This document shows positions 59,495-64,000 of a stretch of DNA of 64,000 bases, piece after piece. How positions within the stretch are numbered: position 1 is the stretch's first letter; every line of letters begins with the position of its first letter. The notes beneath the pieces are model-generated. The model searched no databases. It was not told the origin of the DNA and worked only from the letters and a program-made list of their open reading frames with translations. A program made the translations under genes and the position numbers. The DNA comes from Anaerolineales bacterium (GTDB lineage Bacteria > Chloroflexota > Anaerolineae > Anaerolineales > Villigracilaceae), in assembly GCA_030834895.1 (NCBI GenBank), contig JAUQXA010000025.1, positions 1 to 64,000 of the forward strand. Reading direction: 5' to 3'.

Positions 59495-60499
59495 TTACTT
59501 CAAAGTCTTGAGATATGCGATGATGTTCGCGATTTCTTCGTCGGTCAACGGGTAGGCAGGCATGACCGTGGGCGCAAAGCCCTTCACTTCCTTTGCCTTC
59601 GGGTTGAGAATGGATTCGGTGATATAGACATCGTCCGCGACGACGGTTGTACCGTTGTCAAGTTGGACTTCTTCACCGTACAAATTGAACCAGGTCGGAC
59701 CCGTCATCTTCGCACCGTCAACTGAGTGGCAGCCAACACAACCATTCCTGACCGTCAGGAACTTGCCCTGCCCTTCGGGAGTCTTGGCGGCTTCGGCGGC
59801 AATTGCAGCCTGCTCCGAAATCCAGGCGGTGTAATCAGTCTGTGAATCCACAATCACAGGGCTTTCCATGTAGGCATGGGACGAGCCGCACAACTCGGCA
59901 CAGCGGACTTTGTAGTCGCCGATGAGCGTGGGGGTAATACGATACTCGGTGGTTCGCCCAGGGACAACGTCCTGTTTGATACGGAATTCGGGAACCCAGA
60001 ACGAGTGAATCACATCCGCAGATTCCATCTTCAACAAAACCTGCTTGTTGATGGGGATATGCAATTCATTGCTGACAATACCATACTCAGGGTATTCAAA
60101 CGTCCACGCAAACTGACGCGCCTTGACCTGAACAACCAACGCATTCGGGTCTACGCGACGGGTCTCACCAAGCGAGTACGCACCCATGTAGGCAAACCCC
60201 AGAACGATAAAAAGTGGAACGATAGTCCACGCAATTTCGAGCGGAGTGTTGCCTTCGATGTGTTCGCCGTCGCCTGTCTCACCCTTTTTACGGCGAAAGA
60301 CCACCAGGCTATAAACCAGTGGCACAACGATCAGCGAAAACAAAAAGGAAATGGCCACCAATTGCCAATTCCAAAGCCAGTCAATCGAAACCGCCTGTGC
60401 GCTCGCTTGTACAGGCATCAACCCCGCCGCGTCCAGACCGACATACGTGAGAACCGCCATGACAATGACCAGAATTCCCACAACCAAAAAATGTCCCAT
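59495..60499 (-). CDS. coxB: Cytochrome c oxidase subunit II fused to cytochrome c
   Basis: A 334-residue subunit of a caa3-type oxidase. Two N-terminal helices are followed by the cupredoxin domain with the CuA site HSFWVPEFRIKQDVVPG and VRCAELCGSSHAYM (C-x-E-x-C-x3-H-x2-M). The C-terminus carries a c-type heme domain with NGCVGCHSVDG and an axial methionine in APTVMPAYPLTDEE. It accepts electrons from cytochrome c. The ATG at 60499 follows AGGAGAGG. Confidence 0.93.
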   Translation of the reverse strand: MGHFLVVGILVIVMAVLTYVGLDAAGLMPVQASAQAVSIDWLWNWQLVAISFLFSLIVVPLVYSLVVFRRKKGETGDGEHIEGNTPLEIAWTIVPLFIVLGFAYMGAYSLGETRRVDPNALVVQVKARQFAWTFEYPEYGIVSNELHIPINKQVLLKMESADVIHSFWVPEFRIKQDVVPGRTTEYRITPTLIGDYKVRCAELCGSSHAYMESPVIVDSQTDYTAWISEQAAIAAEAAKTPEGQGKFLTVRNGCVGCHSVDGAKMTGPTWFNLYGEEVQLDNGTTVVADDVYITESILNPKAKEVKGFAPTVMPAYPLTDEEIANIIAYLKTLK

Positions 60500-60668
60500 A
60501 CGCCTCTCCTGATGAAATTTCAAAACTGGGTATGACCCAAGTCGCGCCATAAATTAGACTAAATTTGTGTAATTTATCATTATTGCGCGCCAAATATACC
60601 AAAGATTATTATATTTGTCACTATTTTGAAAGGAATTTATACAGGATTTTTATATTCCCGATAAACCA

Positions 60669-60701
60669 AGACTTCCGAAGTTTGGGAGACTTCGGAAGTC
60701 T
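60669..60701. repeat. AGACTTCCGAAG palindrome
   Basis: A 12-bp stem (60669-60680 with 60690-60701), AGACTTCCGAAG and CTTCGGAAGTCT, just past the cytochrome c gene stop. On the minus strand no good T-run follows. It is one more palindromic intergenic element and could slow read-through into the oxidase genes. Confidence 0.6.
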
Positions 60702-60709
60702 AAATCACC

Positions 60710-61105
60710 TTATTTCAACGTGTGGATAAACGCCACTACCTGCCATATTTGTTCATCATCAAGCGCACCCTTCCAGCCCACCATGGAAGTACCGGGAACA
60801 CCACTAGTAATACGCCAGAACAAATAATCATCGCCAACAGTTGCGGCGAGTTCGGGGAGATTCTTCGGCTTGGGACTTAACCCCGCACCAGCGGGTCCAT
60901 CGCCGTGTCCCCGTTCGCCATGACAGGATACACAATAAACTTTGAAAACCTCCGCGCCGGCAGTTGCCGCATCCGCACCAAGGGGATTGGTCTTCCCCAC
61001 AAACTCAGCCGGGATGGATGCGGGGGTGGCGGTGGCTTCCGCCCCACCGCAAGCCGTCAAAGCAAGCACAGCAAAAAACAAAACAATAAACAACATCTTC
61101 TTCAT
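60710..61105 (-). CDS. Cytochrome c lipoprotein
   Basis: A 131-residue lipid-anchored cytochrome. The signal FIVLFFAVLALTAC ends in a lipobox cysteine. One heme-binding CVSCH motif lies in FKVYCVSCHGERGHGDGPAG, with an axial methionine probably in GTSMVGWKGAL, and the C-terminal helix DEQIWQVVAFIHTL is usual for class I. It likely passes electrons to the CoxII-cytochrome c domain encoded downstream. GGAGG precedes the ATG. A palindrome separates it from coxB. Confidence 0.9.
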   Translation of the reverse strand: MKKMLFIVLFFAVLALTACGGAEATATPASIPAEFVGKTNPLGADAATAGAEVFKVYCVSCHGERGHGDGPAGAGLSPKPKNLPELAATVGDDYLFWRITSGVPGTSMVGWKGALDDEQIWQVVAFIHTLK

Positions 61106-61120
61106 TCCATACCTCCGATA

Positions 61121-61678
61121 TTATTCGATCCATACCATTCTATCTTCAAACGACGGACGTGGCGGATACTCACCGGTTGCTTCAGGATGTCCAACATAGA
61201 TAAACCCCACGATATGCTGGTCGGGGGCAAAACCCAAAAACTCCTTCACCTTTGAGTCACGCGCCCACTCGCCCGTACGCCAGATCGCGCCCAAGCCAAG
61301 AGCATGAGCCGCAAGCAAAATATTCTGACAGGCGGCGGATACTGCGGAATAATTTTCCAGCTCAAGCACTTTCGCCTCCACAGGTTTATCCACACCAACA
61401 GCAATGACCACGGGAGCGCGGAGCGGCAAGGCACGGGTTTTATCGAAGGCTTCGGGCGGCAGGTCAGGTTGACGGTCGCGTTGTGAGGCGGCCATCATAT
61501 CGCCAAGTTTGTTCCGACCGTTTCCGGTCAACACTACAAAGCGCCATGGTCGTACCTTGTAATGATTCGGCGCCTGGTTGCCCGCATCCAAAAGTTTTTC
61601 GATCAGGTCACGAGGCAAAGCATCCGCTTTGACCTTTCCAATTGAATGTCTGGTTCTGATTGATTCGAATACGTCCAT
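61121..61678 (-). CDS. Nitroreductase family protein
   Basis: A 185-residue FMN-dependent oxidoreductase. It opens with VFESIRTRHSIGKVKADALP, the flavin-binding Arg region, has NQAPNHYKVRPWRFVVLTG, and later ACQNILLAAHALGLGAIWRTG, all typical. The C-terminus HIVGFIYVGHPEATGEYPPRP also fits. GAGGAAAAT precedes the ATG at 61678; longer frames upstream overlap the divergent hydrolase gene. Confidence 0.92.
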   Translation of the reverse strand: MDVFESIRTRHSIGKVKADALPRDLIEKLLDAGNQAPNHYKVRPWRFVVLTGNGRNKLGDMMAASQRDRQPDLPPEAFDKTRALPLRAPVVIAVGVDKPVEAKVLELENYSAVSAACQNILLAAHALGLGAIWRTGEWARDSKVKEFLGFAPDQHIVGFIYVGHPEATGEYPPRPSFEDRMVWIE

Positions 61679-61723
61679 ATTTTCCTCCGTCCCACAGACG
61701 CGTGGGAGTAAAATTGTCTTACC

Positions 61724-62767
61724 ATGAAAATATTTTACTCTGACACACACCGCAAGCACCAGCCGCCTTTTGAAGTCTTCGACGGTGGAAAACGAGTCCC
61801 GTATCTTGAAAACGCCGACCGCATGGAATGCATTTTGACGGCGCTCCAAAACACGGACTGGGCTGAGTTGACCCCGCCAACTGACTTTGGACTCAAGCCG
61901 ATTCTTGCTGTCCACGACAAGGATTACATCGCCTTCCTCGCTTCATGCTGGACCGAATGGCTGATTCTCGACCCGACAGTTGCAGAGTCGCCCGAGCAGC
62001 ACGCCTTCCTGCCCGCTACTTTTGCCTTGCGACGAAAATCATCACATGTGCCATCGGAATTGTTGGGCAAGGCAGGGTACTACATCATGGACCTGTCCGC
62101 TTGCATCGTGGCAGGGACTTACGAAGCAGCGTTGGGTTCTGCCAACTGCGCCTTGAGCGCAACAGAATTCGTCGCAAAGAATCAATCTTCCGCCTTTGCC
62201 CTCTGCCGCCCGCCGGGACACCACGCAGGTAAAGATTATGCGGCTGGATATTGCTTCATTAACAATTCATCTGTTGCGGCAAACTGGCTTTCGTCAAAGG
62301 GACGGGTTGCCATCCTCGACATTGACTACCATGCGGGCAACGGCACTCAGGACATTTTCTACGAGCGGGATGACGTGCTAACCATTTCGATCCACAGCGA
62401 CCCAGACTTTGAGTATCCACACTTCATCGGCTATGCAGATGAGACAGGCGCGGGCGCAGGGCTAGGCTTCCACAGGAATTTCCCGCTTCCAAAAGGTACA
62501 GGCGACGAAGGATATTTATCTGCACTGGATGAAGCCTCGAATCTGATCAAAAGTTTCGCACCAAAATACCTGGTGGTCTCCGCAGGTATGGACACCTTCG
62601 ACGGCGACCCGCTCGGCACGTTTAAAGTCACCCGCGATGGGTTCGCGGAAATCGGCAAACGAATCGCCATGCTTGGTTTGCCAACGGCGATTATCATGGA
62701 AGGCGGTTACGCAAACGCCGCGCTAGGCGAGAATATCGTCACTTTATTGGAGAATTTCAAATCGTAG
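61724..62767 (+). CDS. Histone deacetylase family hydrolase (acetylpolyamine amidohydrolase-like)
   Basis: A 347-residue zinc hydrolase removing acetyl groups from polyamines or proteins. The catalytic histidines are in CRPPGHHAGKDYAAGYCFINN, the zinc ligands in AILDIDYHAGNGTQDIFY, the third Asp in SAGMDTFDGDPLG, and the terminal tyrosine region in IMEGGYANAALG. The N-terminus MKIFYSDTHRKHQPPFE resembles the acetylpolyamine amidohydrolase branch. It is divergent from the nitroreductase gene 45 bases away. Confidence 0.9.
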   Translation: MKIFYSDTHRKHQPPFEVFDGGKRVPYLENADRMECILTALQNTDWAELTPPTDFGLKPILAVHDKDYIAFLASCWTEWLILDPTVAESPEQHAFLPATFALRRKSSHVPSELLGKAGYYIMDLSACIVAGTYEAALGSANCALSATEFVAKNQSSAFALCRPPGHHAGKDYAAGYCFINNSSVAANWLSSKGRVAILDIDYHAGNGTQDIFYERDDVLTISIHSDPDFEYPHFIGYADETGAGAGLGFHRNFPLPKGTGDEGYLSALDEASNLIKSFAPKYLVVSAGMDTFDGDPLGTFKVTRDGFAEIGKRIAMLGLPTAIIMEGGYANAALGENIVTLLENFKS

Positions 62768-62805
62768 CGTCAGTCATGCTTCATGCGTGATGTACAAGAG
62801 GTCAA

Positions 62806-63582
62806 ATGAAAAGAAGAACTTTTCCATTACTGATACTTATCTTGTCCGCTTTGGCCTGCAACATGCCGTCAGTGCAGGTAATCACCCCAACCTCGCCCCC
62901 GCCGGTCGAGACACAAACGCGGGCCTTTACATCCACCCTTGAAACAACATCCACGCCCGAAGCCACATTGACCCCGACCATTACTTTCACGTCAACCATT
63001 ACACTTACCCCAACCATCTCGGCGACGCCGACTTTTGCCTTCCCGAAAGTGACGGTCAACAAGCAGGCGCATTGCCGTTATGGACCTTCGGTGGCATTTT
63101 TGCACGCCGCCGATTTATACCCCGGCGACACTGGCATCGCGGACGGACGATTTGAATACAGCAGTTGGCTGCACGTCAAGTTCGACAAACTCAATTATTA
63201 CTGCTGGGTCGCCCCATCGGTGGTGGATGTGGTCGGTGACGTGAGCACCCTGCGTTACAACGAGCCGGATTTGCAATCCATCGGCTACAGCAATTATCCG
63301 CCGCCGCAAAACATCAGGGCCGTCCGCAACGGAGATGAAATCACCATCAACTGGGATCAGGTTAACATGAAAGCCGACCATGACCGCGGGTATTTGATCA
63401 TTGCCTTTGTCTGCCAGGATGGGAATTATCTTTGGTGGACGGACTCCTACCCCGATCAATACAGCACGAGTTACACCGTGAGGGATGAGGCAGGTTGTCC
63501 CGTGCCGTCAGAAGGCGTACTGTATACGGTGGAAAAACACGGTTTCTCGAAGCCCGCGCAAATCCCCTGGCCAGCACCGTGA
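62806..63582 (+). CDS. Predicted lipoprotein with SH3-like domain
   Basis: A 258-residue secreted protein. The signal FPLLILILSALAC ends in a lipobox. A Thr/Pro-rich linker (residues 25-80) precedes an SH3-like segment (VNKQAHCRYGPSVAFLHAADLYPGDTGIADGR...WLHVKF), then a fibronectin-like beta region (PPPQNIRAVRNGDEITINWDQVNM). Such layouts are common in surface proteins of this phylum. GAGG precedes the ATG. Function unknown. Confidence 0.8.
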   Translation: MKRRTFPLLILILSALACNMPSVQVITPTSPPPVETQTRAFTSTLETTSTPEATLTPTITFTSTITLTPTISATPTFAFPKVTVNKQAHCRYGPSVAFLHAADLYPGDTGIADGRFEYSSWLHVKFDKLNYYCWVAPSVVDVVGDVSTLRYNEPDLQSIGYSNYPPPQNIRAVRNGDEITINWDQVNMKADHDRGYLIIAFVCQDGNYLWWTDSYPDQYSTSYTVRDEAGCPVPSEGVLYTVEKHGFSKPAQIPWPAP

Positions 63583-63616
63583 TAACGACTTAAGTCGTTA
63601 CTACCTGTCTCACAAA

Positions 63617-63648
63617 TAAAAAGCGGACGCGCTTTGCATCTGCTTTTT
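63617..63648 (-). terminator. Rho-independent terminator of the receiver gene at the edge
   Basis: A 13-base imperfect stem (63618-63630 with 63636-63648) ends in TTTTT on the minus strand. It lies three bases past the stop of the receiver gene. On the plus strand the same hairpin also ends in TTTTT, so it may serve the lipoprotein gene too. The 18-bp palindrome TAACGACTTAAGTCGTTA at 63583-63600 lies just after the lipoprotein stop. Confidence 0.75.
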
Positions 63649-63651
63649 CAT

Positions 63652-64000
63652 CTACTTCAACACCCCTGCTTTTCTCATCGCGCCTTCCAACGCGTCCACA
63701 GTTACAGGCTTGATCAGGAACGCCTGCGCGCCACCCCTCATCACACGCGCTCGTGTTTCAGGCTGATCATCTGAGGTGACCACTACCACAGGAATTTTCA
63801 TCAACCGTGGCTCGCGCTTCAGATAAGCTAGAATCTCCGTCCCGTCCACCCCGGGCATGTTAATATCGAGACAAATAAACTGCGGAACAAAATTTCCCAA
63901 AAGGGAGATTGCCGCGCTCGAGCCGTACGCCACTCGCGCCGGTAAATCTATAACCGCCAACATCTGTTGCAGGGCATCTGCTGTGTTTCGATTGTCGTCA
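63652..64000 (-). CDS. Response regulator receiver protein (5' end beyond window)
   Basis: A partial reading frame of 115 codons running off the right edge. It reads DDNRNTADALQQML, then the phosphoacceptor in FICLDINMPGVDGTEI, then VVVVTSDDQPET and the lysine in FLIKPV, so all key receiver residues are there. It ends shortly after the receiver, with no output domain at the C-terminus. Whatever lies N-terminal to the window edge is unknown; few residues of the receiver should be missing. Confidence 0.88.
   Translation of the reverse strand, partial: DDNRNTADALQQMLAVIDLPARVAYGSSAAISLLGNFVPQFICLDINMPGVDGTEILAYLKREPRLMKIPVVVVTSDDQPETRARVMRGGAQAFLIKPVTVDALEGAMRKAGVLK

Noticed and set aside
63583..63600. 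18-bp palindrome TAACGACTTAAGTCGTTA as an operator
   Set aside because: It lies downstream of a stop codon between converging genes, where no promoter is expected; more likely part of a transcription end.
1..64000. rRNA, tRNA or riboswitch genes
   Set aside because: I looked in the gaps for T-arm words, conserved rRNA stretches and long structured leaders and found none I could support; tRNAscan-SE and Infernal would decide.

Overview
The window looks like chromosome from an uncultured or filamentous member of the Chloroflexota, most likely class Anaerolineae. This is an inference from content, not a database match. The supporting signs are a transaldolase/phosphoglucose isomerase fusion, a Tad pilus locus without secretin or TadE/F genes, many GT-C type membrane glycosyltransferases, lipoproteins with an LAC lipobox, a type A2 heme-copper oxidase with several gene fusions, and dense short palindromic repeats between genes. 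I see no rRNA, tRNA or CRISPR array.

Layout. 1-926 is an IS982-type insertion sequence. 1027-7780 (minus) holds a pterin dehydratase, a truncated second copy of it, a STAS-like gene, and a pentose-phosphate/glycolysis block: tal-pgi fusion, four-helix-bundle S23 protein, rpiB and tkt. 7888-11601 holds a DUF429 protein, TlpA-like thioredoxin, an Lgt-like membrane protein, folB, folE and a long ribosome hibernation factor. 11647-20590 (minus) is comF, the Tad machinery (TadC, TadB, CpaF, CpaE, CpaB, and a 51-residue Flp pilin missed by ORF length cut-offs) and a DegS/NarL-type two-component pair. 20645-26472 (minus) is three GT-C membrane proteins, a GNAT and an EamA transporter.

26617-34559 (plus, except a VIT family gene) has aspartase with a TTG start, a GNAT, a MoxR ATPase with a CoxE-like VWA protein, a Bcp peroxiredoxin, a small monooxygenase-like protein and three paralogous stand-alone receiver proteins, each apparently its own transcription unit. 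34646-37522 is a compact operon (membrane protein, winged-helix regulator, ABC ATPase, ABC permease) behind a near-perfect sigma-70 promoter overlapped by two copies of an inverted repeat, so probably autoregulated. 37609-42991 has MscS, ChrA, a thioesterase, a membrane protein with a duplicated domain, an aldo/keto reductase, a lipoprotein and an AlaX editing protein. 43205-47284 is a GldA-GldF-GldG-like ABC export cassette plus a DUF4340 protein. 47496 is an RpoD-type sigma factor. 48802-52939 is a second translationally coupled trio of GT-C proteins.

53083-61105 (minus) is a complete aerobic terminal oxidase locus, reading from upstream: cytochrome c lipoprotein, CoxII-cytochrome c, CoxI, a CoxIV-CoxIII fusion, Sco, a membrane-anchored cupredoxin-like protein, Surf1, and a half-CtaA/CtaB fusion. 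CoxI carries an extra membrane domain of about 200 residues made of three diverged repeats, which is the most unusual feature I see. The window ends with a nitroreductase, a histone-deacetylase-family hydrolase, a lipoprotein and a receiver protein cut by the edge.

The most interesting leads are the CoxI N-terminal repeat domain and linked fusions, the double-operator ABC operon, the three orphan receivers beside a decayed Fe-S protein gene, the S23 protein wrapped in heptad-like repeats, and at least two families of dispersed palindromes.
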